A DNA stretch of 64,000 nt, from the NCBI GenBank assembly GCA_963556495.2, contig OY747710.1, forward strand, positions 38,859,000-38,922,999. Reading direction: 5' to 3'. Every line of letters begins with the position of its first letter. Within the stretch, counting starts at the first letter, position 1. Source of the stretch: Valencia hispanica (Eukaryota > Chordata > Actinopteri > Cyprinodontiformes > Valenciidae). Position numbers and translations under genes: made by a program. Shown here in pieces: positions 1 to 13,603 of this stretch. The notes beneath the pieces are model-generated. The model did not search any database and was not told where the DNA came from. It was given only the letters and a program-made list of their open reading frames with translations.

Positions 1-2961
1 TTTTCTTCTTGTTTTCTTTGACTTACTTGTTGTTGTTTTTGTTTTTACCTTATGTCTATATTATCTATATATCTGCTTTTTTTTGAGGTGGGACTGCAGA
101 GAGGAAAGATGGTGTGTATCTGATACAGCCTGGGATCTGATAAGGGAGCCCCGTGGAGCGGCACTTATTCAAATCAGTGCATGTTCACAGTGAATGGAGA
201 GCAGGTAGATACAATAAGATACAAGGCGATAACCTTTCTGGAGAGGCAGAGAGAATAGTTTTACACCCTGTTTCGCAGCTACACAGAATGAGGGATTTTC
301 CGCACAACCTAATTGATTAAGTTTATATAGAGTTTTCTTATAAAAAAACAAAACAAAAACAAAATGCTTTTTCTTTAGTTTAAACAGTTTTCCAATATGC
401 AAGGCCGTTTCATCCTCCTGATCTTTAGTTGCTCCGTGCATTAATCAGTTCTCAAGCACTGCATTTACTGCTTAGAAGTTGTAGTGTATGCATGTGTGTG
501 TGTGTAAATATGTAACTCCCTGTTTCTATTAAACACATATTTAAATTTAACACCACCCATTAATTATTTTATTTTTTTTGCATTTTCCCCCCGCAGTCTC
601 TGATAAAAAGCAGAAGCATACGCCGCGTCGGGGTGGGCATTTGGAAGTAAAATATCAGTGTTTATGACACAAACACTGACACGCACACACGCATTACATG
701 AAATCAATTAAGTTTAATATCTCTGATCCGCAGTGATCAGTTTGAGAGTGGCGTTGCAGGAGTCTGGGGCGACGCTTTAAGCTTAATTGCGGCGCTCGAT
801 GGTGGTGTGCCAGGCGTTCTCGAGGGGGCGGCGGTGGTGTTGTGGGGGGGTGGGGGGTGGAACATATGTTGCTTGAGCCTAACACACGACTCAGCAGTGA
901 TGGCTAAATGTTTGGCTGGGATGCAAGCTACGAAGGCCTAGACCGTAATGTGACCTGCTCTTTAAAACGGCACCGCTCTGCAAAATAATACTACAACAAT
1001 TGTGTTTCTAATCGTGGCGCTAATGAAAAATAAAATTGTATCAATTAATCACTGTAATCATTTTTATACATTTCAAAAATAATTACAAATATTAGTTGTA
1101 AATTTGCAACTTTTCTTTTTTTGCTACAACAAGCAAAATTTAGGAAAATAATTTATTCTTTGGTTATTTTTTTTTATTTAGCTTTTAGATATCTGTTTTA
1201 AATATGTATTTTATGCTTTTAAAAACTGTAATAACTAAACACCCTCTGGGAGAGGCCTACTGTATTAAATGGGTTTTTAGATATAGCAGAATACTGACAT
1301 GTAGTACAATAAAACTAATCATGTATATAGAGGGCTATTGGGCAGCTCATTACTGTCAGGGGTCTAATGTGCAACCTATGTATTTCTTTCTAAGTAGCCC
1401 ACCAAGTGAACAAATAATGAAACACCCCCCCCGTTTGCAACCAAACATCACTAATCTAATATATTAGTCGCCCCGTGCTCCTTTTAGGCGTGAGCAATTA
1501 TTCTAAAAAGTTTCCACGCCATGCCAAGGTGACGAAGGGAGAAGGACCGCAGACATGTTTGACGGCTGCGTGGCGACACTGATAGGCCAAACGGTGGTGG
1601 GAACCTGCCACTTTTAATTACGCGGAGGGCGACAGCTTTCATAAGAGCATACGGCGACTTTTGACGGCTCTAATAAGGAGAGGTGACAGAGAAAAACTTT
1701 GTGCGTTAGTGGCGAAACAGAGACGTGGGGGGGGGGGTCTTTTTTTAAATTTCTAGTTCAGGTTAAACATAACAGTCGACATTTCACTATCTGAGACTGG
1801 ATTTGTGGTGAAAGAATGTCAGTATTAATAAAGGGCTTTGGGGACAAGGTCACACGGGTGGGTGCCTGTGCAGCAGAACACCTCGAGTCTGTTTGTTTCT
1901 TTAGAGACGGGAAGAACATGCTAAGACGGCTCCGTGTGCATAAGGTAACCGACCGGGAGTTCTTCCCTGTCAATGTCTTATCGCAAGGTCTAATTTATGA
2001 TTCCTCAGCCTCTTTTTTTTATTTTTTTTTTATACAATCTGGGCTCTCCTTAAGACAAAAAAAAAGGAGCGAAAAGGAATGATGCTTTGAGGATATAATT
2101 AAAGATATCGTTCAAAGAACAACTTTTTGCATATTTGAATTATTACTGTCGTTAAAAACCACACAAAATATGGAAATATGATTGCCGGAAGCACATAAAT
2201 CAATGATCAGCAAGGCCTCAGAGCCCAATAAATATGGGGAGTTAAATACTTTAAAATGCAAATCACATCTGAAATTTGCATATGGGTGAATTTAAAGGAA
2301 GTGTGCTTCCTTAAGACCCTCAGAGGTTGAAACCAGTGGAGCTGGAGGGGCTTTGGGGAGGAGTTGTGGAGGACACAGACAGACAGCCCAATGTGGTATA
2401 TTTTATATATATTTTTGTTTTATTCCCGTTGTCATTGGTCAAGTTGTTGGATCGCTCTAAATGATAGCAGCTGAAGTGGGCTGACAGACATGACTGCCTT
2501 GCTTTTGTGGATCCAGAAAGTGCCTTAAGTGATCTGAATAATTAGGAGTTAATTATTCTTCATCCATCTAAATCAGAAAAGGACAGATATGGGAGTGGAA
2601 TTATAATTTTAGCCCGACGCTCCGTCTCGTCCTAATGTGGTAAACTAAAGTGACTGTGAATAATACCTACTGACCTTCGAGTAATTACGCCTCGCTTGGC
2701 AATTTGCTTGCTGTTGCTAATTGAGGGTATTGATTCAGCGATATTCATATTAAAAATACATATGTTTTATGGCTGGGATTTTTTTTGTTTTTTACTTCTG
2801 GTTGTGTTTAATGTATTATTAATCCTTATTATTATCTTATTTTTCTAAGCATAATTAGGAGACAGGATATGCAGCACTTGAGGGTTGGAGTAGAGTTTCT
2901 TTGTCCTAATCATCGTTGCAGGTAGTTTGTGTTTTGCAAAACTTTCTGCTGAAACTGCAAA
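1..2961. other. Non-coding interval, AT-rich with short simple repeats
   Basis: I see no gene here. Open frames are short and lack splice-flanked, codon-like structure. The stretch holds T-rich runs, a short GT run near 490, a G-run near 845 and another near 1730. From about 2100 onward the sequence is AT-rich and complex, with paired octamer motifs and TAATTA-like cores listed separately. It is most simply read as intron or intergenic DNA. Confidence 0.6.
2150..2310. promoter_or_regulatory. Candidate enhancer-like island with inverted POU octamers
   Basis: Two perfect POU octamers lie in opposite orientation, ATGCAAAT at 2256-2263 and ATTTGCAT at 2274-2281, ten bases apart. The surrounding sequence is non-repetitive and AT-rich. 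Octamers of this form are bound by POU-family factors. A role as an enhancer is inference only, because conservation cannot be tested here. Confidence 0.22.
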
Positions 2962-3420
2962 GCCTTGTAAAAATATTCAATTCCCTTTGTGTTTTTACAC
3001 ATTTAGCCACAGAAGAAAAATACTACATCTTTTTTATTAAATAAGAAGATATGTATTCATTCCCCTTCACTCTGATACCCCTAAATAAAATCCTTTTGAA
3101 GCCTTTAGTGTTTTGGTCGCATCAGGCCAAAACTAAACTTGTCCTGAGCAATCGTGGAATAAAACCCGTTGCTGCAACGGTGTTCATTGAACTTTTCTAC
3201 ATTTCATTGTAGAAGGAAAATTATGCTTTGTGTTAAATTTGCAAATAAATGTATATAAAATGTGTATTCAACCCCTATTTACTTTGATACTCCTAAATAA
3301 AATGCTTTAGAAGCCTTCAGAAGTAACCCAAGGGGTTAATAGTGCTGAGGTCTGTGTGATTTAACTTTAGTATAAATACTGCTGTTCTGCTGAGGCTCTA
3401 TGGATGTTAAAGTACATTAG
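2962..3420 (+). mobile_element. Tc1-like transposon 5' end, duplicated and truncated
   Basis: This matches the 5' terminal region of a common fish Tc1 family as I remember it: a GCCTTG(C/T)AAAA-type terminus followed by a segment reading roughly ATTCA.CCCC..TTACT.TGATACCCCTAA.TAAAAT. That second segment occurs twice, near 3050-3100 and 3258-3320, so two 5' ends appear to sit in tandem. The TATAAATAC.GCTGTTCTG leader segment follows the second copy. No transposase remains. It is dead, and the orientation is inferred from the leader. Confidence 0.6.
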
Positions 3421-6400
3421 GTTCCTTTTTTAGGACAAAAAAATCTCACAATTATAAATAGGGCAAAAATGCGAGACGGTCAAGATTGTCATAAAAGCTA
3501 AGATCCCGGTAGCTCTGCATAAACTCCCCTTGTGTTTTCCCCCCATCAGACATTTAAAGATTCTCTGGCGGCACCGCTGGATCAATGGACATGATGTCTC
3601 CTCTTGCATTAACACTTAGGTTATACTGTTAGGTTAGAAACCTGCCCTGCACCTGCCTGGGGAAAAAAGAGAGAGAGAGAGAGAAAAAGGGGGTGGTGGG
3701 GGGAAAATCAATTTTTCCTTTGGAGTCAGAGGGGTGGTCTGCTAGTTTTGAAGGCATACCTTTACCAATATCTGTGTGTGTGCGCGTGCTTCCGTTTGTG
3801 TGAGGAGTGTGGGGGGCGGCCCGGGGACTGTCAGTTGTGAGCATCAGGATCCGCGAACGTCCTTCCTGTGGCGCCTGCAGGTATTGACCAGTGCAGAGGA
3901 CGAGGTGGCTTCCTTCAAACGCATCTCAGCCAGCAATATTTTAAGCCCAGCGGAGCTCCAATGGCAGCTCACAGCCTCATAATAACCCAGATAGGGATCG
4001 ATGGCACTGGATTTAGGCACTTACCCCTGCTAAAACCGGTAAACTCATTTGTCTCTTCGGAGCGAGCGTTGCCTCCGTTGTTAAAGGAGACACTTTAAAG
4101 AATCCCCTGAATAAAGATAATCTGACTGTTTGGTGTGTGATCAGGCAGGCTCAACCGAAAGGACAAGCAGCTTTAGCTCTTTTATTAGCTCTGTGTTTAA
4201 GGGGCCATACATGTTTTGACGGAGTCCAACTCTCTTTATCTTATTTCTGTCATGGTGATTAGTATGCCGGAGAACACGCACCCCCTCCTCACGATATATT
4301 TATATGTGTGTGTGTGTATGTGTTGAGCAATGCCAGCTCTAAATGAGATGGACCAAAGTGCGATAGCCCTGCTGCTCCACTGGTTCATGCCTGGATACAA
4401 ATTCTTGGTGAAAGACTCAATGGATGCCGTGAAATCGTATTTGCTGTACAGCTAATGGCATGGGACTGGTTCTGCTGGAATGTTCCTCAGAGCGAGAAAA
4501 CGCGTCATTCTGTTGTGATGCGCTCTGACCATCTACACTTTACCAGGCGCAGACCTCATACTGCATGTATGGTGCACCAAAATCCAAGCAAACTTGGACA
4601 GAAAAAACAGCCTTTTTTTCCAGGAAATTTAACCAAAAAATGTTCACATAAGTATACTTTTTTTTTTCTTCATTTATTAATTTTCTTAAAACCGAATGCA
4701 CATGGTATTGATAACTTCCCCTGATAAACAGAGACGGTTCAACTAAAGGACAGAGAAGGGTGCAAATAAACGGATATGCCACCCACACGGCTGTGCTCTG
4801 CTGCGTGCCGCTGTGTGCTGAACACTCCGGGAAGAGAGCACCTCTGAGTCTTTAGAGGTGCTGTTAAAGGTGGCGTGTCTGGAGAAAGTAGGACAAAGTG
4901 ACACCTTCAGTGAAGAGGAGAGAAAAATACAGTAAAAACAAAGGGAGGAAAGAAAGAGGTGATTTGATGAGTCATAAAACAGAAAAAACCTCGCTCGCCT
5001 TTTAAGCCGACTTACAACGCCCCTCCACAAGAAAAGAAGAAGAAAAAAAAAAAAAACTACAAAGGGCCTTCCATCCGGAGGAGTTACTCTGCCGTGGGTG
5101 TCGCCGACTGCTACTGCTGCTGCTGCTGGTGGTAATTAGGCGTCACAACACTTAAGCCGGGTGTCTCGCGCAGCGCTGGATTCCTCCTGACGTGACGGAG
5201 GGATGGAGGAGTTGTTCAGTTGTGCAGCTTCTTCTGCTCTGCTGGTCATCTGTCCTCTTCAGGGCCCATCAGCCTAAACAACCCAGCCAACACACACACA
5301 CACACGTATGTGCACGCTTGCTGTGTGGCCCCCCCCTTGCCAACCCCTACGAGCACCCTCAGGCAGAGGAGGGAAACAGTGCATCGGAGGGAGAGAGTGA
5401 GGGAGAGATATCAAAGCCCTGGAGGGGCTAGCAGAGGGCAAGGAAGGGGTGAGATGTGTGTGGGTGCGTGTGTGTAACCAAGGTTGGATGATGCCAGTCG
5501 GGGTTGGGGGGGGGGGGGGGGTGGTGGTCAATACTTGAACCTCTGAATCACTGGCCGTACAGACAATGTAGATCAATATTAGGTGAAGCCACATATATTT
5601 TACTAATTACTGCAATAATTAAAATGGTCTTTTGGGATTAAAATAAAGTCAGTGCGTAGTCAATTTTTAGCTAAATGCATCTAGACACAGTGGACTAATC
5701 CTGTTTCAGCCTTGTTGCTCCCTTGTCATAAAATCATTTGACGAAACGAGATTAGCAGGGGGAAAGCCTTTTATTCTGTCTTTCCTCATAGGTCAGCCAT
5801 AGAGATCTGCGGGAGAAGATGAGCAGTTTGTGGTTATTATCACAACCTTCACAGGGAATAATTTCACCTTAATCACTTATGATTTGTTTACTCAAATTAA
5901 AAGGAATGGTGAAGTTTGTGGCTCTGATGAGATGGTTGTATTTTGATATATTGTCGTGACAGAACGTAAAAATTAGATCCAGTGTATAACATAACATTGA
6001 TGATAATCTTGACCCTCCTTAGCAACATAAAACCCTGCAAGTTCATGATTTCACATACCTAGATACTGAATATTATGTGACAACGTGAATAGCTAATCTG
6101 ACACACTACACCACGTTGTTTTAAGAGAAAAAAATCTTCTAATATTTGAGCAGAACGTGTGATCATGGGACTAGGACTCTTTGTTTCTGTTTCTTTGGTT
6201 TGTAATAATTTTATTGAGACAGCCGTAACCGTGTCCTTTTATTTCATGATATGTACTGGTATATGAATGCGCCTCAGTACCTGCCTGTTGCTGAGAGTTG
6301 TCAGTCAGCTGTACCAACACACTTAGCTGTGTGTTTTCACTTCCTCTCTCATCTTATTTTTATCCTTTTTTTAAATTAAAAGGATCACAAATATTATAGT

Positions 6401-6630
6401 TATAAAACGTCCAGGATTAGAGATATGTGTGATGTTTTAGCATCAGTAGTAAAAGTAGTTGCTTTGGGTTTTTTAAGAAGTCAAATTATTTGCTGAATTT
6501 TAATTGTTTATTCATTTATTTGAGTTCTTACTTTAATAGCATTTTTAATTATGTCAAATTATGGTATTTATGTTCAAGGTCATCATAACATATAATTGTT
6601 ATACTCATGTTTGCCACACCATATAACTAC
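3421..6630. other. Non-coding interval with simple repeats
   Basis: No gene is supported. The stretch holds a GA-rich run near 3670, an A-run near 5040, a short CTG/TGC run near 5110, and a 16-base G-run at 5506-5521 that inflates some spurious proline/threonine-rich frames. The rest is unremarkable AT-rich sequence. No splice-flanked exon was found by eye. Confidence 0.55.
5506..5521 (+). repeat. Poly-G tract
   Basis: An uninterrupted run of about 16 G, followed by GTGGTGG. It could form a G-quadruplex on the plus strand and is a likely source of length error in sequencing. Confidence 0.8.
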
Positions 6631-7077
6631 TAGGGATGTGTACTGGCAAAAATGTGGTGATACGATATGTATCGCGATACAGAGGAGGCGCTGCAATATT
6701 TCACAATATATCGCGGTACTGTGAGTAAGACGATATATTGTGATTTTAGAATTTAACTGCAGAAACTTTAACACATCCAGTTTTATCTCTACATCTAGTT
6801 GATCCACTGGAAGAAAGAAGGTGAAAACAGCCACCAACTACCAGTCATATTTTTATATTTACTACAAAAATGACATTAGACAATGTCATTAATAATATTT
6901 CCATTGAAATCCCCCCCCCAGAAAAAAATAATTTTTATTTTATTTTTTCCTCAAAAAATCTCTTTTCACAAAGTTTTTTTTTTTTACAAAAAAAAGTTTT
7001 TTTCTTTCTTTCAATATCGATACAATATCGGGAAATAAAATATTGCGATATATCGGTGTATTGTGTATCAATACCTA
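6631..7077 (+). mobile_element. Non-autonomous hAT-like element, copy 1
   Basis: It starts with TAGGGATGT and carries the family's signature of alternating GATACGATAT / ATATATCG blocks at both ends, with a central segment (ACTACAAAAATGACATTA) shared with the copies at 13604 and 18701. The right end has drifted (ATACCTA instead of ACATCCCTA), so no clean target duplication remains. The 8-base target duplication of the third copy assigns the family to hAT. No transposase is encoded, so movement would need a transposase from elsewhere. Confidence 0.7.
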
Positions 7078-7092
7078 CAATTATTCACCTAT

Positions 7093-7228
7093 ATGTATTC
7101 AGTCCCCTTCGTACCTCTAAATAAAATCCTTCAGACATCTTGAGAAGTCCCCAGTTAGGAAATGGAATCCATCTGTGTGTAAGTTATCAACTGTATTAAT
7201 GAATATGCTCTGTGAACTCTTCAGAGGT
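7093..7228 (+). mobile_element. Short Tc1-like 5' leader fragment
   Basis: The stretch resembles the Tc1 leader described for 2962-3420: ATTCAGTCCCCTTCGTACCTCTAAATAAAATCC in pattern, then a 'CTTCAGAGG' segment. It begins just after the hAT-like copy, so the hAT element may have inserted into this Tc1 remnant. It has no coding sequence and no recognisable inverted repeat. Confidence 0.45.
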
Positions 7229-9961
7229 ATTCCCTTTTTATTTTATTTTCCAAAAACAATCTTAGTGCTGCACCATATATCTGCATGAAAGAAAATTTTT
7301 GGTGGCTTGTATATTTGTATTTGCATCAATCTGTCAGTGGGCTATTAATACAGCGTACATTAGTTCCCTCAACAAAAGACTTGATTGAATAAAGAAAAAG
7401 TCATGGGGCTAAGAGAAACTTGCTGTGGCAGGGAATTCAGAGTTTGCACGTTGTGCCGAGCAAAATGCTAGGATACGAGAGAGAAGGAGACACACACGCT
7501 GCTTTCATATCCCCAAGCCACGTCCACGTCCACTGAAGACTTCTGTTTTTACACAGGTAGGCAGTTTGGGGACTATATCTGTAAGAAAATGAGGGGTGAA
7601 AAAAAAAGAAGGCTGGAGGAATCAAAGGATGTTCCCCCCTTTAATAATGTAACAAATATTCTAATTTCCAAAAATAAAACCTCCTTTTCATCCTTCCTGC
7701 TAATCTGAGCTGTAATTTATTCCAACCCAAGGCCATATTAGTATGCTAGCCAAGGGCAACATAGTTATGACTAAACCAAGATCCCCTCAGACACATAGAA
7801 AAAGGGAGTGGGGAGCTCAGGCTCCAACTTGCAGCCAACAATTGAATTTGGACTCCAAACTAGTTGGCGACAAAAGAGTAACTAGTATGTGACATAAAGT
7901 TCCAGCCTAATATTTCCCAGTAGATCCATAGACTAATAAGGCTAAGATGTTTGTACTTTTGCACTGATACTAATAAAATAGATAATATAGTGAAATACAT
8001 TATATTTTTCCATATCAGGTACAAAGAAAAGGGGCCAAGGTAGGATTGTTTTACAGCTCGTATAAATGACAATATAATGTCATTCTGCTCTTTGCACATG
8101 CAAGCATTTTGTATTTCTGATTAATTGCATACGAATTGTAGGTTTCATATGTCTGTGTGTGTTTTCTGTCCACGTGGATATATTGATGCCATTTTATGAA
8201 AAGCAATTGAGCAATGGGGCTTTGTACCAACCATCACACAGACACTTCATTATGGGAGCAGTGATAACAAATACATTGTGTAGGATAATGACGGCAGTGG
8301 TTCGTACTGTTCATTATATGTCTGGGTGTCACACGGCACTTTGAATTTATCTGTGTGTGAATGTGTGTGTGTGTGTGTGTTTCTGCTTTTCGTCATTTTA
8401 CAACATCATGTTTTAGCAAATGAACGCCTGAACCATCGGGAAGAAAAATATCCCATCATCTGCTATCGGTGACAAACAATATATTTAGGATAATGATTGT
8501 GTCTATTGGCTTCTGCATTTGTAAATGCGAGGTAATGAATTTCCTTTGTGAGCAATGAAAGCAAAGATATTATGCCACTTTCCTTCAACAGGTCTGTTGG
8601 ATGCATGATGTTCGCTCATTCAGTGACAAACGGTTTCCCTTAAAAAAAATTTATGTGGTAAGAACATGCAGTACATAAATATTTCTATAGAATATACTTC
8701 TGCTCAGACACTTTGGCAGGAAGCAGGCAGTCCTCGATGTGGAGTGAGACTGGAGAAGGCCTCTGGCACGTTGAATGGCTTCAACTTGTGGGCCTGTCAA
8801 AGGTTTTTTTGGGGCACTGGACTGAATCGATGCCTGCCACACACACGTCATGCCCTCCCTCCTCGACGAGCCCCGCAGTGCCGCAATCAACAGTATTTTC
8901 TCTTCCAAATGTATATATTTCATATGTGAGCCAATGACAGTTTCGCTTGATTTATGGTCCAAGGCGAGATTTAATTAATTGAAAAACGCATATTACCCCG
9001 TGACTTAATTATTAGCTAATTAATCACAGAGTACTTGTTCGGAGCTCCCCTCCTTTTCCCTGCTACTTTTCGGGCATATTTCTGTGTGTGCCTGACACTT
9101 GAATTTCCTCCTGGGGTCATTTTTATGTGAGGTCATGGTTTTTCTTCCTGAGTGGCTGTTAAGATAAAGAACATACGTCATACAGAGCTCTGTTATCCAG
9201 GCACAGTCTTTATGCAGAACACATAAGATCATTTTCTCACTTTTTAGCAATAAAATTTCTTTAGAGATTAGTTTAGCTTCTTTTAAAGTGGTGTTGGCTA
9301 AAGGCCTTATCCCCGGTAGGTTTCTTACCTATCGTAGACAAATGTCAGATGCCGTGAGCTGTAGAAAAGGGAAGAAACCTTTCTAGTGGTGGAAGGCAAA
9401 CAGACATGATCTGTTCTAGCTCATTTTAGCTGTTCAAAACATCTTAAATGAGCTGAAACCGTTCATATCAGGGTATACAAGGCAATATTTGCATTTTTTA
9501 CCTGTACACACTTTTAGAAGAGATTATCGTTAGTACCTGTGTTCTTAGCCAAACAATCTATTTGTTACTACGCTAAACTTACATTAATTTATGCATGCCG
9601 GCTGTATCGATGCGCTTGATCAGCTACAACTCGTCAGTCCTCTCACAGTCGGTGAAGAGTGGACGAAACATTTGGGTTTTGTTATAGACTGTTACTTCTG
9701 CATCAAAAATTGTATGCTCCTGGGCCTTTCCAGGTCTCATAGATGTCTGGAAACATCTGGGTAGACTGACGATTGGCTGATCAGGTGGATTGATACAGTC
9801 GGCAGCATAGTTTTGACATGTAACAGTGACGCAACACCTTTTAATAGCAATTTAAAACCCAGACTTTAAATGTATACATCCCTGGGGTACACTATATTAC
9901 AGTACAGTATTCAACTACAGCTTCACAAGGGACGATTCTGTTAAGTAAGATAATTTCAGTG
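7229..9961. other. Non-coding interval
   Basis: No gene is supported. A (GT)n run lies near 8355-8381. The stretch is otherwise complex AT-rich sequence, including a homeodomain-site-rich patch at 8965-9030 listed separately. A few open frames of 60-100 codons show no family motif. Confidence 0.55.
8960..9030. promoter_or_regulatory. Candidate homeodomain-site cluster
   Basis: Within 60 bases there are TTAATTAATT (8971-8980) and TTAATTATTAGCTAATTAATCA in pattern (from 9005), giving several overlapping TAATTA cores. Such clusters are typical of conserved vertebrate enhancers but also arise in AT-rich DNA. The regulatory reading is inference. Confidence 0.2.
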
Positions 9962-10345
9962 TCAAGGCAAATTTTTTTGTATAGAATACTTTCAGCAACA
10001 AGGCAGTTCAAGGTACTTTGGGAGATTAGGGAAAAAATAAAAGCAACAATAAAACATCAATAAAAACAGAAAATAACCTCTAAAACATAAAGAACATTAA
10101 AACATAGTACAGTTATTGCATTTCAGCAATTATTTAAAGGCAGCTCTAAACAGATGGGTTTTTAGCTTTGAGTTAAAGGAACTCTGTGTTTCAGCAGCTT
10201 TGCAGTCTTCTTGAAGTTTGTTCCAGATAAGAGGAGCATAGAAACTAAAATCTGCTTCTCTTTGTTTGCTTCCGATTCTAGTGTCACTGTACAAAATTAT
10301 GTTGTCTGTGGCTTCCAGCTGTTTCGATCCTGTCGGAACAGTTTT
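9962..10345 (-). mobile_element. LINE (L2/CR1/Rex-like) 3' end with reverse-transcriptase C-terminus
   Basis: On the minus strand a frame ends at 10130 with SFYAPLIWNKLQ, followed closely by SFNSKLKTHLFRAAFK and a stop. This is the typical C-terminal signature of non-LTR reverse transcriptases (consensus like F..AP.LWN.LP ... FK.KLKTHLF). An AT-rich 3' untranslated region follows toward lower coordinates. It ends in a segment (AAGGCA.TT.A..TTGCTGAAA.TAT.CTATACAAA on the minus strand) typical of fish LINE tails. The copy is 5' truncated, so only the last 60-70 codons remain. Confidence 0.7.
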
Positions 10346-10349
10346 TAAA

Positions 10350-10381
10350 TTAGGTTTAGGGTTGGGGTTAGGGTTAGGGTA
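10350..10381 (+). repeat. Short interstitial telomere-like repeat
   Basis: Degenerate then perfect GGTTAG units (GGTTTAGGGTTGGGG, then TTAGGGTTAGGGT) lie at the truncated 5' edge of the LINE fragment. TTAGGG is the vertebrate telomere repeat. About 30 bases at a LINE breakpoint suggests repair-associated addition or chance expansion, not a former chromosome end. Confidence 0.7.
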
Positions 10382-13300
10382 ACCCATCCTAATGAGACCT
10401 GGACAACCACAGGAACATACCAACATAGCAAGACTTAGAAAAACAGCAACCAATAAAACAGCATTAAAGTTATCAGTCTCCTGTAAAAGTGTACTCTGTT
10501 AATATCCGCTAATATAGTGTTGTGTACAATGGATGTGAACCTTTTTAGCTTGAGCCGTTAAAGCTGATGATTTTACAGAACCTTTAAAAAAAATCCAAAT
10601 TATCCCTTTAAGAACCTGAACCATGTGAGAAACACAACACACACATGGGTTGAACAGTTATAGGCTTCCCTCTGGTTTTCTCTACAATTTAGGATTCCTT
10701 CAGACTTCACCAAAATGTCTAAATGCTGAAAATCAGAAATCTATCCCTAAATTTACTAATACCTTGTACTACCTATTACCTCTTGTCCAGGTCTGCATCC
10801 AGTTTATCCAACCCTACAGAGTTAACCCTGAAAGCCTGCTACAATCTTTGAGTTAGTGAAATGGCTACCTCACCACCAACTACAAACATACCTACTCAGG
10901 TATAATCGTAACACTAACCGATCACACAAGCATTCACAAATTGCACTCTACACTTCAAACTCTACGAGAAGCACAACTGCCAGTTTGTTGCGCACACAGA
11001 ACATATTCATATCTTGTGTGGTAGCCTTGGGAAGCCCAATTTGCCAAAGGTGTAAGTTGATCCTTGGGGTCACGGTCAGAAACGATGAATAAACGTCTCA
11101 CTGTTACAGCTGTCAGTGGTTTACCTCTCAGCAGCGGAGAGTCTGAATGGTCGTTTTTATGCCGCTTGGTTTTTCCACAGAAAAAAAGCATGGCAGGTTG
11201 ATCTAGGGATCAAGGATTTCCTCGCTGTGAGAGCTTTTCCAGATATGTGCTGTTAGAAAATGATAGGGAACGGACACTTTGGACGCCGGCATGCAAGAAG
11301 GCGGCCTGAGATGTGGCTGCCATCAAAAGCTGGCCTGCCAGCACCGTACCTCCCACAGCCGTTTGCCTCTTCTGACCACTATCTGGCCCCCATGTGTCTG
11401 TGCCTGGTAATGGTAAGCGTTTTAAACTATTAGAGCTGCTGTGTAAAAGGCCTGTTTGAGTGCAGGGCTGTCAGTCTACAATGAGGCAATTGGGGGTGGG
11501 GGGCTGTCATGGTTGTCACTCAACGGGAGGATGAGAACTGTTTGGCCCTAATGGATTTCTCCAGGCGGACGGCTTGCACAGTGGTTAGAAGTAAAATCGA
11601 TGCGTTGTCATGAGCGAGTGAGGCATCATCAAGCAGCCAGGTGGACGGGGAGGCAAGGAAGGGAAAGCCTACACTGGCAGTTACGTCTATATCTAAAATT
11701 GTGTGTGTGTGTGTGTTTTGGAATGGAGAAAAGAGACAGACAGATGCTCAGCTTAGCTTTACACGCCCAATGGGGCCTCTGCCATGATTGTTAGCATGAA
11801 AGGGGGCTCTGACCTCCATCATCTCCGTTGCTTTTATTTTCCGGTTCTCTTGGAATCAGACGCAGATACACGCGGACATACCCCCCGCACTCACTCACAT
11901 GCACACAGATAAATGTGAACCTAAGCAGACAAGGGGTGTATTGCCCTGACGGGTCAAACATCATCTTGTAGGCAAAATCACATTCCATTTAACAGATTTC
12001 CATCCAGTGATTCCTGGTTTTGACTAGAACCTGCAGAGAATGACGCAGCTAAAGCCCAGGTAGTCTAACAGAATGTGACATAAATTCACATCTGCACGTC
12101 TTTTCTGCAAACTGCAAATTATTCAATGTAGCAAGAGGAACAGACTGGAACATTTTGACAGGATAAGATGAACACGAGCAACCTGCAGGAGGAGAGTTAA
12201 AGGAAAAAATGATAGAAGAAAGCCACAATGTGTAGTAGATCTCTGCTACAGTGTCACCCAGGTTGCTCGTGAGAGCTGAAAAATACATATATACTGTATA
12301 TCAGTACCCTGAATTTGGCATATTATTGCTTTAAGACACAGACAAGCATTAACCGTTTGAGGTTATATAGTTCTACACTGCATTTACCCTGGTGGCCTGG
12401 TGCCTCTCTGGAGGACCAGACAGGGGCCACCCTTCGGCTTCAGATTGGACCTGAGGGAGTGGCTCCGGCTTATCGATTGGGAGAGTTGGATGAGATTGTA
12501 TCAAGCAGGCTGACTGCAGTCAGGCGACTGATGCTGAGCAGGGGTGCGAGGGTTCAATTTCTGCACTTGGCCTCTTTGGCTGGACACCATCAGCGCTTGA
12601 CAACCTGCCTGCCTCTTTTTAGCTTGAGTTTAATTGACGGATGACAAAAAGATGGCATAACAACACCTGCAACGCAGCTGTTCTGAATCTTTGGCAGTTT
12701 TTGTGCCTACTGGGCTCTAGGTATGGGCGATTTGGCATCATACCAAAGTTTTCAAAGGTTACAGTTTCAAAATCATTAAAATTTCAAATAAACCATAGCT
12801 ACGGTATCGGCCAGAGGTTTCGGTAATTGTACAGAGCATAGAAAAACACAGTGCTCCACCCGTCCTCCTGTTCCTGCACACTGCTAGTCAGCTGGCAAAC
12901 TTAAAGTTCTCATTCACTGAGAAACTGTTTGAAACTCATTCTTTTTAAAATATGATCTTCCACTCTGAGTAGGACATGTATGCTGGGCGTGATACTGTTG
13001 TCCCATCCCCGTTGCCTGCTTCCAGCCTCAAAAATGGATCTGTGTGGAAAAAGAGTGAATCAAAGAAAGTTGTGGTACATACCTTGGCTTGCAACCACCC
13101 ACGGGAAGGTGGGGGCCAGAGAGAGGACAGCGCATCTCTGCTGCTGGAAGTGAACCGTTAGCAACTCCATAACATAGCGGAACACGTTTGGGCTTGTTTT
13201 ATTTGTGGACATAGACACCAGGGTTGCATTTTTTACCCAAGAAAGAGGATCTGAGGAAGGAACAGTTGGAATTTGTCTTGGAACACCACAAGTGAAGTAA

Positions 13301-13603
13301 GTTAAGTTAATTATTTGTTTGGAGGCAGCATAAAAGTCGCATCGCTGTTAGCCACCATTGGCGAGACTTTAGCATATCATGAATATTATCGAGTAAGACT
13401 TGTAATCCTGACGCTCCCCCCACCCACTCATCCGACAAACTGCAACCTCCTGAAACAAGAGTAAGAGAGCATTTTTTGGCACTTAAACAACTCACAAGGC
13501 AGTAATTCAAACTATAGAGACCACAGCAAATTTATTGAAAAAACAAGTCCACGGCATTGGCTTGCTTACAAGAAGGAAAAGTTCTGCCCTTCTGAAATGT
13601 ATC
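10382..13603. other. Non-coding interval
   Basis: No gene is supported. There is a (GT)n run near 11700. A segment starting near 12718 (GGTATGGGCGAT.TGGCAT..TACC, then GGTATCGG) looks like the edge of another decayed miniature element, but I could not find its ends. The remainder shows no recognisable motif. Confidence 0.5.
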